Origin: JBGTKH01 sp041744735
GTDB taxonomy: Bacteria > Planctomycetota > Planctomycetia > Pirellulales > Pirellulaceae
DNA: 9,150 nt
Direction of reading: 5' to 3'
Assembly: GCA_041744735.1 (NCBI GenBank)
Contig: JBGTKH010000377.1
Location: forward strand, 1-9,150
A model generated the notes under the pieces. It did no database searches and was not told the origin of the DNA. It saw nothing but the letters and a program-made list of their open reading frames with translations. Both the position numbers and the translations under genes were made by a program. Shown here in pieces: positions 1 to 6,738 of the stretch (position 1 is the stretch's first letter; each line of letters begins with the position of its first letter).

Positions 1-11
1 GAATCCCCGTC

Positions 12-42
12 GCCCTGGCGGCCCGCGCCGCCGGGGCCTTTT
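12..42 (+). terminator. Intrinsic terminator of a gene left of the window
   Basis: An 11-bp GC-rich stem (12-22 pairing with 27-37, one G-T wobble) closes a 4-base loop CCGC and is followed by C and then TTTT. This is the classic form of a factor-independent terminator read on the plus strand. Its gene must lie before position 1, since no coding frame precedes it here. Confidence 0.75.
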
Positions 43-80
43 CTCCTCCCCCCAGCCATTCTTTTGCCCAGCCATGCCTT

Positions 81-114
81 AAAAAATCCTCGCGTCTGGG
101 GGCAATGCCCCCAG
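81..114 (-). terminator. Terminator candidate for the REC-Hpt gene
   Basis: A perfect 8-bp stem (96-103 with 107-114) around a 3-base loop lies about 50 bp past the stop of the minus-strand REC-Hpt gene. Read on the minus strand, a run of six T (plus positions 81-86) follows the stem after about 9 bases. That gap is longer than in a typical intrinsic terminator, so the hairpin is certain but its role is probable only. With the plus-strand terminator at 12-42 it closes a convergent gene pair. Confidence 0.5.
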
Positions 115-161
115 TTCACCCACTAAAAACCCGGAATGCCCATTTTAGCTTTGACAAAGCA

Positions 162-980
162 CTAGTCACGAAAGTCATCGAGTGCGCAATTCAGCCGCGC
201 CAATTCGCGGGTCAGTTGACCGAAGGCCTGAGCGGCATCTTCCCAGCGATTGGCGGCGGCGATTGCTTCCAATTGTCCCGCGACTGCGACAGTGGGCCGC
301 GCCCCAAAGTTGGATGCCAACCCCCTCAAACTGTGCGCGGCGCGTTCCAGCATCGCCGCATCGTGCGCGGCGACGGCTTCATCGGCGGACTTCAGCAAGC
401 CCGGCGTGTCTTCATCAAACACGCGGATGAATTCCTTAAACAGGTCGACGTCACCTCCCAGCCGTTTCAAACTACCTTCGTAATCCACGACGGTGCAAGA
501 GTCGTACAGTTCGGCGGTGTGAGACTCGGTTTCCATCGCGCCAACACGTGTCGAAGTGGAGCCGGCGACGTCGCGCTGGCCAAACTCTTCCACCAAGTGA
601 ATTAGCTTCGCGGCGTCAATTGGCTTGGCGACGTAGGCATCCATTCCGGCTTCGAGACACGCCTGGCGATCCCCTTCCGCCGCATGCGTCGTCAAGGCAA
701 TGATCGGCACGTGCCCGCCGTGTACTTGCTCGTGTTCGCGCAGGGCACGCGTGGTTTCGTAACCGTTCATGACTGGCATCTGCACGTCCATCAATACCAC
801 GTCGAACCGGTCGCGAAAGATAGAATCCAACGCCGCGCGGCCGTCGCCCGCAATCGCCACCTGATGGCCGCGCCTCTGCAACAGGCTGCGAATGATCTTT
901 TGGTTTGCGGGCGTGTCGTCGGCGACCAGCACCGACAGTGGATTTGCCCGACCGCTAGCAGCAGGTAGCTCTGTGTTCAT
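162..980 (-). CDS. REC-Hpt phosphorelay protein
   Basis: This is a cytoplasmic two-domain phosphorelay protein of 272 residues. The receiver domain (about 14-135) keeps every key residue: the acidic pair D21/D22, the phospho-acceptor D65 in LMDVQMP, T97 in IALTTHA, and K119 before proline. The C-terminal Hpt domain (about 160-265) carries AAHSLRGLASNFGA with the phospho-histidine at H216. REC followed by Hpt is the usual tail of large hybrid histidine kinases, and the receiver sequence itself is of the hybrid-kinase kind. No kinase core is present. I chose the ATG at 980 because the receiver begins soon after it; the frame runs upstream to a GTG at 1070, but those 30 residues resemble no domain and neither start has a strong ribosome site. 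It lies downstream of a CHASE remnant and a REC-HATPase gene on the same strand. It may be a free-standing relay protein or the surviving tail of a broken hybrid kinase. Confidence 0.88.
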   Translation of the reverse strand: MNTELPAASGRANPLSVLVADDTPANQKIIRSLLQRRGHQVAIAGDGRAALDSIFRDRFDVVLMDVQMPVMNGYETTRALREHEQVHGGHVPIIALTTHAAEGDRQACLEAGMDAYVAKPIDAAKLIHLVEEFGQRDVAGSTSTRVGAMETESHTAELYDSCTVVDYEGSLKRLGGDVDLFKEFIRVFDEDTPGLLKSADEAVAAHDAAMLERAAHSLRGLASNFGARPTVAVAGQLEAIAAANRWEDAAQAFGQLTRELARLNCALDDFRD

Positions 981-1098
981 CGTTGTTCGCCACTCTGCCT
1001 GATTGTAATAACCCGCTTGACTGTCACCACCTGGGGAGCTCCCTTTAACGGAAAACTCGATACGTGTCACTCCGCATGTCGATCATAGTCGTTGTAAT

Positions 1099-1488
1099 TC
1101 AACCCGCAGCATCGAGGTTTTCCATGTACGCGATTCGATAGCCGCGGGCAACGTGGCGCTCGAGCAGCGAGTCAAGCAACCTCCGCACGTTGAAGACACC
1201 GACAATGTAACCGCCAAACTTCTCGTCGATGAAGATCGGCACGCAGACCAACATGCCCTTTTCGCCGTTGGGCAGGTCCCCGGCGTGAGTGAGCGTCACT
1301 TCGAGCGTACGGCGGGCCGTTTCGAGCGCCTCGCGCAACTTCGCATCGCCACCCAGATCGCGATGCACCAGCCACGCATTGCCTTCGGCCGGCGCCACCC
1401 ACTGGGCGTTCCGTTGCGGATCGACCCAGGCAATGGCTTGATACCGTGCGTGCGGCCCCATCGATTTGAACGTCGTGTGATTGGGCAT
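1099..1488 (-). pseudogene. CHASE sensor-domain fragment (hybrid kinase remnant)
   Basis: This 129-residue frame matches the core of a CHASE domain, the periplasmic ligand-binding domain of membrane histidine kinases and cyclases. Visible CHASE-type features are YQAIAWVDP (16-24), the WVAPAEGN stretch (30-37), a helix ending in an A-R-rich segment (51-60), and KGMLVCVPIF followed by GGYIVGVFNVRRLL (78-105). The similarity seems to start a few residues before the ATG, up against an in-frame TAA at 1507-1509. The transmembrane helices that normally flank a CHASE domain, and any PAS, kinase or ATPase domain, are missing. It begins 23 bp past the stop of the REC-HATPase gene, with a GAGG five bases before the ATG, so some translation is possible. 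The REC-Hpt gene that follows is the kind of tail a CHASE hybrid kinase would have, so both may derive from one gene that lost its middle. A soluble CHASE-like protein is the alternative. The domain call is from recognition of the motif pattern. Confidence 0.6.
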
Positions 1489-1511
1489 AACGGCCTCGCG
1501 GGCCAGTTACT

Positions 1512-2447
1512 TCAACCCCGTGATTTGATGTGCGCCGCCAGCGGAGCCCGACGCTTCTTGCACATGGTCAACTCGTTGCCGACCTTGTTAAACGTCACCT
1601 CGTCCATCATCGATTGAATGAGCGTCAGTCCCCGACGCTGCCCCCGGTCAAATGCCGCTTCAGCATCGATCTCGGCGACCCAATCGACGCTGAAGCCTTC
1701 ACCCTCGTCGCGAATAACGAAACGGACCTCATGGGTGTTGATTTGAATCACAACGAGCACCTTTCGCTCCGCAAATTGCGGCTGCCGCCGCCGCAGGTCG
1801 ACCAGTGCCGCCAGCTTTCCGTCGTCCAGTTCGGCCCGCGCTTCGGCCAGCTCCTGCTCGCTGATTCCCAGGTTGCCGTGATACAGGGCGTTCAAGAGCG
1901 CCTCTTCGAGCGCCTCGGCAATGCGAATTCGCTCGCCCACGTCGGCAAAGTCAACTCGCGCCATCATTTCCTGAACTTGCTCGACCAGCACGCGGATCAT
2001 GGCGGGATCGTTGTCCAGCGCCAGCCGCCACTCGTATTCCAAAACGCAACGATGCAGCCGGTCGCGGCGGCGATCGGCTGCAGCGCGCTGGACTACGCGA
2101 TCGACCGTTTCCGTCAATCGTTCCGCTTGCCGTGCTTTCGGGACGTAGCTGGACGCGCCCGACTGAAGGGCTTCGACAGCAATCGTCTCGTTGCCATAAG
2201 CAGTCAGCAGAATCACGGGAACGGCGGAGTATTTGCGTCGCATCGTGCGCAGCAATTCCAAGCCGTCCATTTCGGGCATCACCAAGTCCGTGATGACCAA
2301 ATCCGGCGGCGACTCGGCCAACACTCGAAGAGCGGCATGGCCACTGTCTGCCAGTTCGACCTCGTAGTCCTGGACATTGCGAAGGAGCCCAGCGATTAAG
2401 CATTGATCGACGTGCGAATCGTCCACGACTAGAATCCTAGCCTTCAT
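1512..2447 (-). CDS. Response regulator with RsbW-like HATPase output domain
   Basis: This is a 311-residue cytoplasmic protein. The N-terminal receiver (1-120) has D9/D10, phospho-acceptor D54 in VITDLVMP, T82 and K104. A helical linker (about 105-145) leads to a GHKL ATPase domain of the RsbW/SpoIIAB type (HATPase_c_2, about 145-300). The N box reads EALEEALLNALYHGNLG, with E182, N186 and H190. The G1 box reads RDEGEGF with D247, and the G2 region has RRGLTLIQSMMDEV (271-284). There is no HisKA phospho-histidine segment, so it is not a histidine kinase of the usual kind. Relatives act as phosphorylation-controlled serine kinases or anti-sigma factors in partner switching; the target here is unknown and no anti-sigma antagonist or PP2C phosphatase is in view. 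The ATG at 2447 is preceded by AAGGA at good spacing. It is the first gene of the minus-strand signalling block that ends with REC-Hpt. Confidence 0.9.
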   Translation of the reverse strand: MKARILVVDDSHVDQCLIAGLLRNVQDYEVELADSGHAALRVLAESPPDLVITDLVMPEMDGLELLRTMRRKYSAVPVILLTAYGNETIAVEALQSGASSYVPKARQAERLTETVDRVVQRAAADRRRDRLHRCVLEYEWRLALDNDPAMIRVLVEQVQEMMARVDFADVGERIRIAEALEEALLNALYHGNLGISEQELAEARAELDDGKLAALVDLRRRQPQFAERKVLVVIQINTHEVRFVIRDEGEGFSVDWVAEIDAEAAFDRGQRRGLTLIQSMMDEVTFNKVGNELTMCKKRRAPLAAHIKSRG

Positions 2448-2687
2448 AATGAAATCCTTATGAGTTCAGGTGTACACAACACATTTGCCCGTCAAAAGCA
2501 CAAGCCCGCGGAGCCAGCGAATCGGCGGGTGCTGCAATTGCTCGCCCAACGGGCCTGTATTTCTTGTGTATCGTTAAAGCGCCATGGTCTTCGGCCTCAT
2601 CGATTTTGCGACCTCTGACGACTGGCCTGCTTTCGCTGGCTCGTGATCAATGCACCGGCCCGCGAGAGTGCACTTAAGGCTCCGCCT

Positions 2688-3170
2688 TTATCCCGGCGGC
2701 GGCTTCCGTGAATCCGGGATTGGTTCGAGGGTATCTTCCTCCAAAGGCGACGCGGTGGCAGCCGTCTCGATCACATCCGGGTCGATCACCGCCGGCTCGG
2801 TTACAGGTGGCACCACGGCAGGTTCCGCGATTGGCAGCGCTTGGATTGGCTGCTGAACCGCCGGTTCGCCTACGAAATCCTGGGAACGCGCATCGATTCC
2901 TGTGACCAAGGTCTTGTCTTTCTTGGTGGTGCGGACCAGCACCTCGTCGCCTGGGATAAGTTGTTCTAACGTCGCGCGATTGCCGTTTCGCGTGATCTTG
3001 GCATTGGGCGCGACGGCGTACGTTGTGTCTTGTTTGTCAGGGCCATAGTGCACCGTTAACGCATCATCCGTCGTGCCCATGACAATCCCGGTTGGTTGGC
3101 AGCCCGACAAAGCCACCAACCCTGCGATTACAGTGATTACGCCCACCACTCCTCGAATCTGCGAGTTCAT
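2688..3170 (-). CDS. Lipoprotein with DUF5666-like domain and Pro/Glu-rich tail
   Basis: This is a predicted lipoprotein of 160 residues. A signal segment (7-22) ends in the lipobox LSGC, with C24 as the lipid-modified residue. Residues 28-95 have the pattern of a small beta domain of the DUF5666 type: an alternating strand run ('GTTDDALTVHYG'), then 'YAVAPNAKITRNGNRATLEQLIPGDEVLVRT'-like spacing, in which a test residue, an A-T-L element and a P-G-D-x-V turn follow one another. The rest (100-160) is rich in P, E and A with near-repeats of EPAV, and is probably disordered. No function is known for such proteins beyond an envelope location. Its ATG lies 17 bp past the stop of the upstream 78-residue gene, so the two are probably co-transcribed. 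The ribosome site is weak (AAAGTA). A 5-bp stem with a GGA loop just after the stop codon lacks a T run. Confidence 0.7.
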   Translation of the reverse strand: MNSQIRGVVGVITVIAGLVALSGCQPTGIVMGTTDDALTVHYGPDKQDTTYAVAPNAKITRNGNRATLEQLIPGDEVLVRTTKKDKTLVTGIDARSQDFVGEPAVQQPIQALPIAEPAVVPPVTEPAVIDPDVIETAATASPLEEDTLEPIPDSRKPPPG

Positions 3171-3187
3171 GTTAGTACTTTCATTTG

Positions 3188-3424
3188 TTAGTTAAACGCC
3201 GCAGCCCGAACCATGTTCGCCAGCAACGCTTGGTGGATGTCCGCGGCCGCCTCATCACCGCGGGACGATAAACGCTTCGCGCGGCGCGCATGCTCGCTGG
3301 CATGCATGAAGGGGTCTTCCAACTCCGCAACAAATTCGTCGACGTAGGTGCGTTCGACAACGTCATCTTCTTCAAGGTCGAGCAACGCCATGCGTATGTC
3401 AGAAATATGAATTTCGCGGCACAT
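3188..3424 (-). CDS. Small hypothetical protein, acidic helical
   Basis: I do not recognise this 78-residue protein. It begins MCREIHISDI, is rich in D, E, A and R, has no membrane segment or signal peptide, and looks mostly helical, with one cysteine at position 2. The start at 3424 is chosen because AAGG lies seven bases before the ATG; a TTG nine codons further upstream is open in the same frame but has no better site. It precedes the DUF5666-like lipoprotein by 17 bp, which suggests an operon. Codon use resembles the neighbouring genes, which supports its being a real gene. Confidence 0.6.
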   Translation of the reverse strand: MCREIHISDIRMALLDLEEDDVVERTYVDEFVAELEDPFMHASEHARRAKRLSSRGDEAAADIHQALLANMVRAAAFN

Positions 3425-3769
3425 CTCAACACCTTTCTTTCCAGTTTTCAATTCTCTGTTCTCGCGCCATCCGTGCTGTTCGTTTCACAGTACGCGAGGG
3501 TCTGTTTCGTACATTGATTTCCTGCACGACGCACACTGCGTGCCAAGCACCGCAGCGGCCGTTTCAAACATCGGAAAAAACAACCGCACAACAGTTTGCC
3601 CTTCGTCGCGTAACGATTTGTGCGTTTTTTTGTCGGTCGTTGTTGATCGAGCCGCGATCAGCATGCATGTCACACAAGCAGATCTTCGGGCTGGGAACTT
3701 GTGAGAACTTGGACGATCACTTCACGATGGGCAATTCACTCGGCACGCCTGTTGCGGTTAGAGTGCTTT
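3425..3769. other. Intergenic region with one long-loop hairpin
   Basis: This is the divergent spacer between the minus-strand 78-residue gene and the plus-strand methyltransferase remnant, so promoters for both should lie here. I could not identify a convincing -35/-10 pair on either strand. The one clear structure is the hairpin with a T run at 3585-3631, listed separately. Open frames across this stretch on either strand have no ribosome site and no recognisable domain. Confidence 0.5.
3585..3631. terminator. Hairpin with T run, possible bidirectional terminator
   Basis: Inverted arms CGCACAA (3585-3591) and TTGTGCG (3618-3624) enclose 26 bases, within which TCGT (3603-3606) and ACGA (3613-3616) can also pair. 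Seven T follow directly on the plus strand (3625-3631), and an A run lies on the other side (3575-3580), giving T-rich sequence on the minus strand as well. The arms are short and the loop long, so its strength as a terminator is doubtful. No gene on the plus strand ends before it. Confidence 0.35.
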
Positions 3770-4177
3770 ATGATCGTCAAACATACTTCACTTGCCACGA
3801 ACCCGCGCCGTCCTGCGTGCGATCTGCGCGGCGGACGTGAAATCGGCACACAGCCATCGGGGGAAACGACGGTTGTCAATTGTTACGACTTGATCGACCG
3901 TGTCTTTCCAGAGTGCGGATTGTTGGATTTCACTGACGGCACGCAAGATTACCACTGGACGTCAGAAGAATGGCTGCGACGCGTTCGTCGTTGTTTCAGC
4001 CAATGGAAAAACTCGCCGCGCTTGATCTCGCGCTTGTTGCCCTACATCATGAAGCATCCACTTCACGCCACGATGGGCCTCGCACTCATCTTCACGGCTT
4101 CCTGGCAATGGCAGTTCCGCGGTGAGCATCCGCCGATGAAGCTGCTGCGGCAAGTCTGGCAATGCCAGCGGGATTAG
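3770..4177 (+). pseudogene. Core-deleted SAM-dependent methyltransferase remnant
   Basis: The frame encodes 135 residues from the ATG at 3770. After a basic leader of about 35 residues comes NCYDLIDRVFPECGLLDFTDG (about 37-57), which resembles the very start of a group of class I methyltransferases related to cyclopropane-fatty-acid synthases. It is followed at once by DYHWTSEEWLRRV (about 60-72) and, near the end, SWQWQFRGEHPPMKLLRQVW, which resemble the C-terminus of the same enzymes. The roughly 200 residues expected between, including the glycine-rich SAM-binding loop, are absent, so the product cannot bind SAM in the usual way. The join is in frame and no stop interrupts it. Start choice is uncertain, as no good ribosome site precedes the ATG. 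The family call comes from memory of sequence patterns rather than a search; otherwise this is an unknown small protein. Unlike its neighbours up to 6501, it lies on the plus strand. Confidence 0.5.
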
Positions 4178-4229
4178 CCGCTGGGCGCGGGCCGCCGTTG
4201 TGCCTTTGAAGTTGCGCCCTGTGACGACG

Positions 4230-4302
4230 GTAGCCGAATTCGCCAGAATTTGGGCGGGTCCTGTGTTGAACTCGAAAGCCAAATTCTGGCGAATTCGGCT
4301 AC
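4230..4302. repeat. Perfect 24-bp inverted repeat, REP-like
   Basis: The arms at 4230-4253 and 4279-4302 are exact reverse complements over 24 bp and enclose 25 bases. Each arm contains GAATTC and begins or ends with GTAGCC/GGCTAC. The arms are much longer and more exact than a terminator needs, and no T run follows. It sits between convergent genes, the usual place for REP-type or miniature transposable elements. I think it is a dispersed palindromic element, but copy number cannot be judged from one window. Confidence 0.75.
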
Positions 4303-4318
4303 GAATTGATGCAATGAA

Positions 4319-4352
4319 ACACGGCATCTTGCCGCGGGACAAGATGCCGTGT
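4319..4352. terminator. Bidirectional terminator between convergent genes
   Basis: A perfect 13-bp stem (4319-4331 with 4340-4352) closes an 8-base loop CCGCGGGA. On the plus strand it is followed by CTTTGC, and on the minus strand by TTCATT, so neither T run is long. It lies between the plus-strand remnant ending at 4177 and the minus-strand PDZ gene ending at 4414, where it could stop transcription from both sides. Confidence 0.65.
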
Positions 4353-4413
4353 CTTTGCTCGAGCGGGCTGCGTTGCAGTCGCCGCAAGCATGAGCCATCG
4401 AACTTCTCGCGCG

Positions 4414-5688
4414 TTACGGTTGGCTGCGCGGTAGCCGGTCATCTCGATCGCCCGGCAGGCGATCATCCAGTTGGTCGCCGGTTCGTCTCCCGTCCAAGCG
4501 ATCATCTGCTCGCCCGTCCAAGCGATCATCTGTTCGCCCGTCCAAGCGATCCTCGGTTCGAATGTCAATACGTTCGCCCGACTGACCGTTAAAACGGTCC
4601 TCGCGAATCACGGGCGAGTCTTCGTACCGGAACCGCGAGCGAAACTCAGGGCGCTCGCCGAGGGTCGCCTGTACGTCTTGGATTTGACGCCGAGCGATTT
4701 CCAACTGCACGTTCGTGCCGGGTTCCATGCTGCCGATCAGTTGGCTCAAGTGGCCTACTGACTGCACGCGCGTGCCGTCGATGCTCACAATCATATCGCC
4801 AGCGCGGAGACCGGCGTGATCAGCCGCGCTGTCGGCCTGAACGGCTGCGACGACCGCGTGGTTTGGATAGCGTGTATCCAGAACGACGCCCAACCAGCCG
4901 CTTTCGCCTTCGAATCTGTCGTCATAGTAGTCCGGCGAGTAGCGGCGCGTTTCCCGGTACATGGGCTGCAAGTACAGTGTCTGGCGCCGACCGTCGCGAA
5001 TCACGTTAACGGTGATCCGTTGTCCGTAATCTGCGCCGGACAGGTAACGGTGCCAGTGACCCTGTGAGGTCACGAGCTGACCGTTGATGGAAACGATCAC
5101 GTCTCCCTGTCGCAAACCGGCCCGAGCAGCCACGGAATTGCTCGTGACGCGCGATACAGTCAACCTGTCGTTTTCAACGTTAAAGCTGGCGCCCACGTCG
5201 GCCGAGTCACGCTGTTGGTCGTCGCCGGACCGTTGGCGATCGCCCGGCCGCTGGCCGCCATCGTCCTCTCGATCGTCTTGTGGACGTTCGCCGGGCCGAG
5301 GCTGGTCCTGTGGCGTGCGCGGATCGCGCGGCGCGCCTTGCTTGCCTGGCTGTGGCTCATCATCGTCTTCTCCTGGACGCGCGGGCGACTTTGGCTGAGA
5401 TGGCTGTCCCGGCTGAGGTTGGTCGACGCTTGGGCGCGCGGGCGACTTGGGTTCGGAGGGCGAACTTGGTTGAGCTTCCTTCTTATCGCGCTCGGCCGGT
5501 TGTTGAGCCTTGAGCGGCGAGTCTTTGGGTTGCGTTTGCGCGCCGGGTTGGTCCTGCGCGGCCGACTTGGAATTCTGATCCGGCTGGCTCTGCGGCCGGT
5601 CTTTTTCCTGCGCGATGCTAATTGCAAACGCAAACAGAACTGCCACGCAGGCCATGCCCGCGCGCAGCGAAAATCTTTCCGATGTCAT
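4414..5688 (-). CDS. Exported double-PDZ protein with disordered linker
   Basis: This is a 424-residue exported protein. The start at 5688 is set by AGGAG about eight bases before the ATG. A signal peptide (1-26) ends with a probable cut after SIA, before QEKD. Residues 27-165 are low-complexity, rich in P, Q, D, R, S and K, with KSPARP twice, and must be disordered. Two PDZ domains follow: about 168-243, with AARAGLRQGDVIVSINGQLV, and about 264-334, with ADHAGLRAGDMIVSIDGTRV. The tail (335-424) contains an eight-residue unit DDRLDGRA repeated about three times, from a 24-bp DNA repeat. No protease catalytic triad is present, so unlike HtrA/DegP this would bind peptides or partners without cutting them. 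It probably works in the periplasm or at the cell surface. It is monocistronic, ending at the terminator 4319-4352. Partner and role are unknown. Confidence 0.85.
   Translation of the reverse strand: MTSERFSLRAGMACVAVLFAFAISIAQEKDRPQSQPDQNSKSAAQDQPGAQTQPKDSPLKAQQPAERDKKEAQPSSPSEPKSPARPSVDQPQPGQPSQPKSPARPGEDDDEPQPGKQGAPRDPRTPQDQPRPGERPQDDREDDGGQRPGDRQRSGDDQQRDSADVGASFNVENDRLTVSRVTSNSVAARAGLRQGDVIVSINGQLVTSQGHWHRYLSGADYGQRITVNVIRDGRRQTLYLQPMYRETRRYSPDYYDDRFEGESGWLGVVLDTRYPNHAVVAAVQADSAADHAGLRAGDMIVSIDGTRVQSVGHLSQLIGSMEPGTNVQLEIARRQIQDVQATLGERPEFRSRFRYEDSPVIREDRFNGQSGERIDIRTEDRLDGRTDDRLDGRADDRLDGRRTGDQLDDRLPGDRDDRLPRSQP
4491..4562 (-). repeat. 24-bp tandem repeat inside the PDZ gene tail
   Basis: Three units start at 4491, 4515 and 4539, each opening with CGTCCAAGCG; the third is the most diverged. 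Each unit keeps the reading frame and encodes eight residues (DDRLDGR plus A, T or R). Such in-frame repeats can change copy number by slippage or recombination without breaking the protein. Confidence 0.85.
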
Positions 5689-6066
5689 TGTGTAACTCCT
5701 TTGGGTCTTTCGAAATGGCACATAAGAAAAGCGAATTCAATGGGGAGCGCGAAGTTGCGGTTTACCGGTGGACCGCGGCTCTGCAGGTAGAGCTGAAAAG
5801 AATGGGGAAGCCGTTCCTTTGCCATGTGTGCTTCCTAACTCCGCCTGAATCAGCACCAGATTTATTAGCGAGAATTGATTTGGTTATTTTAGCGCCTCAG
5901 CGAAGGCCAACGGAGTCGTAAAACCGCGTCTCTTCTCGTAGCATCATCTGCACCTGCGCCTGTAATACGAATTATTACGACGACCGGTAGCTCACGATTT
6001 GGCAAGACATCTAATCTTTGCCGTCTGCGACGGAAGCTGGCCGCTCAAAACGACTCGGCTCATGAT
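5689..6066. other. Intergenic region upstream of the PDZ gene
   Basis: No gene was found here. It holds the leader and presumably the promoter of the PDZ gene, and the 3' end of the DUF1328 unit. AT-rich stretches near 5860-5892 on the minus strand could hold a promoter, but no clean -35/-10 pair stands out. A 5-bp GC hairpin at 6021-6033, read on the minus strand past the DUF1328 stop, is a weak terminator candidate. A small dyad GTAAT/ATTAC (5962-5966, 5974-5978) is also present. The plus-strand open frame across 5622-5921 is the antisense of the PDZ gene start plus spacer. Confidence 0.45.
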
Positions 6067-6234
6067 CTAAACCGGGCGTCGGACTGTTCCTGCCAGCAGG
6101 CTGATAATGAACAGCACCACAAAGACCACAAACAGAATCTTCGCGATCTCCGCGGCCACGCCGGCGATTCCGCCAAACCCTAATACCGCGGCCACGAGAG
6201 CCACGATTAAGAAAACAAATGCCCAGTACAACAT
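6067..6234 (-). CDS. DUF1328 family small membrane protein
   Basis: This 55-residue protein is almost entirely hydrophobic, with two membrane helices (about 3-20 and 31-49) joined by GFGGIAGVAAEIAKILF, the conserved centre of DUF1328 (YtjA-type) proteins. Length and layout fit the family, which is found in the inner membrane of many bacteria and has no settled function, though it is often linked to stress. The ATG at 6234 is preferred because GGAGG lies about eight bases upstream; an ATG five codons earlier overlaps that site. The stop of the upstream 83-residue gene lies 15 bp before this start, so the two are probably translated from one transcript. Confidence 0.88.
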   Translation of the reverse strand: MLYWAFVFLIVALVAAVLGFGGIAGVAAEIAKILFVVFVVLFIISLLAGTVRRPV

Positions 6235-6249
6235 GGCTGTATCCTCCAT

Positions 6250-6501
6250 TCACGCACATTCGGTGTGCCGCAGCCACAGCGGCGAAACAGCACACATGAA
6301 ATTGCCCGCATCGAGCGATCGAGGTTCACCCTCTAGTTCCAGCGATAGTAATGCCGCCTCTTCGCGGCTCCTGATTCGGTCCAGGCGATCGAGCACGAAC
6401 GCCATTTGGTCTTGCTCGGGGACTGTCAACGCATAGCCTACGACGGCAAGTTCGTCTCGGATCGCCGCCAAGAGTTGATGATGAACTGGTTGTGCGTTCA
6501 T
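6250..6501 (-). CDS. Small hypothetical protein, coupled to DUF1328 gene
   Basis: I do not recognise this 83-residue protein. It starts MNAQPVHHQL, is predicted largely helical in the first 55 residues (leucine, arginine and glutamate spaced as in amphipathic helices), has no signal peptide, and ends with a more hydrophobic stretch around MCAVSPLWL. The start at 6501 is fixed by AAGGAG about nine bases before the ATG. It ends 15 bp before the DUF1328 start, and an ATG directly abuts its stop codon. The pairing suggests a shared condition of expression rather than a known joint function. Confidence 0.65.
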   Translation of the reverse strand: MNAQPVHHQLLAAIRDELAVVGYALTVPEQDQMAFVLDRLDRIRSREEAALLSLELEGEPRSLDAGNFMCAVSPLWLRHTECA

Positions 6502-6738
6502 GTTCGTCGACTCCTTTTGTAATTGTGAACAAAGCACAAACCGGAGTCGCAAAGTCCGTGCCAACGTGATTTGCCTCAGAGAGACAATGCGACGCCGCTT
6601 TCACGCCGCTCCCATGCCCGCGCAACGCCCACGCCGGTCGCCTTACAACCAGACTTCTTTCTTAATCTGCGATCGCCCTGAATCCGTGGGGTGCCAAGTC
6701 GTATTGATTCCCGCCGATTCAGGACGGCCACGGAGTAG
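6502..6738. other. Divergent spacer without a recognised gene
   Basis: This lies between the minus-strand pair starting at 6501 and the plus-strand PDZ remnant. Promoters in both directions are expected. The plus-strand frame that spans it has no ribosome site and no recognisable domain. If the PDZ remnant descends from an HtrA-type protease, the protease domain should have been here, and I see no trace of a catalytic serine motif. Confidence 0.4.

Noticed and set aside
105..605. Plus-strand open frame of 166 codons
   Set aside because: It is antisense to the REC-Hpt gene and has no ribosome site.
1530..2399. Plus-strand open frame of 289 codons
   Set aside because: It is antisense to the REC-HATPase gene, whose every motif is intact; the plus-strand product has no recognisable domain and a His/Gln/Arg-rich composition typical of antisense frames.
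2470..2500. Possible promoter for the REC-HATPase gene (TTGACG on the minus strand)
   Set aside because: The -35-like hexamer is good, but no acceptable -10 element lies 16-18 bases downstream.
5215..5790. Plus-strand open frame of 191 codons, Leu/Arg/Trp-rich
   Set aside because: It is antisense to the low-complexity linker of the PDZ gene; the composition follows from the repeated Pro/Gln/Asp codons on the other strand.
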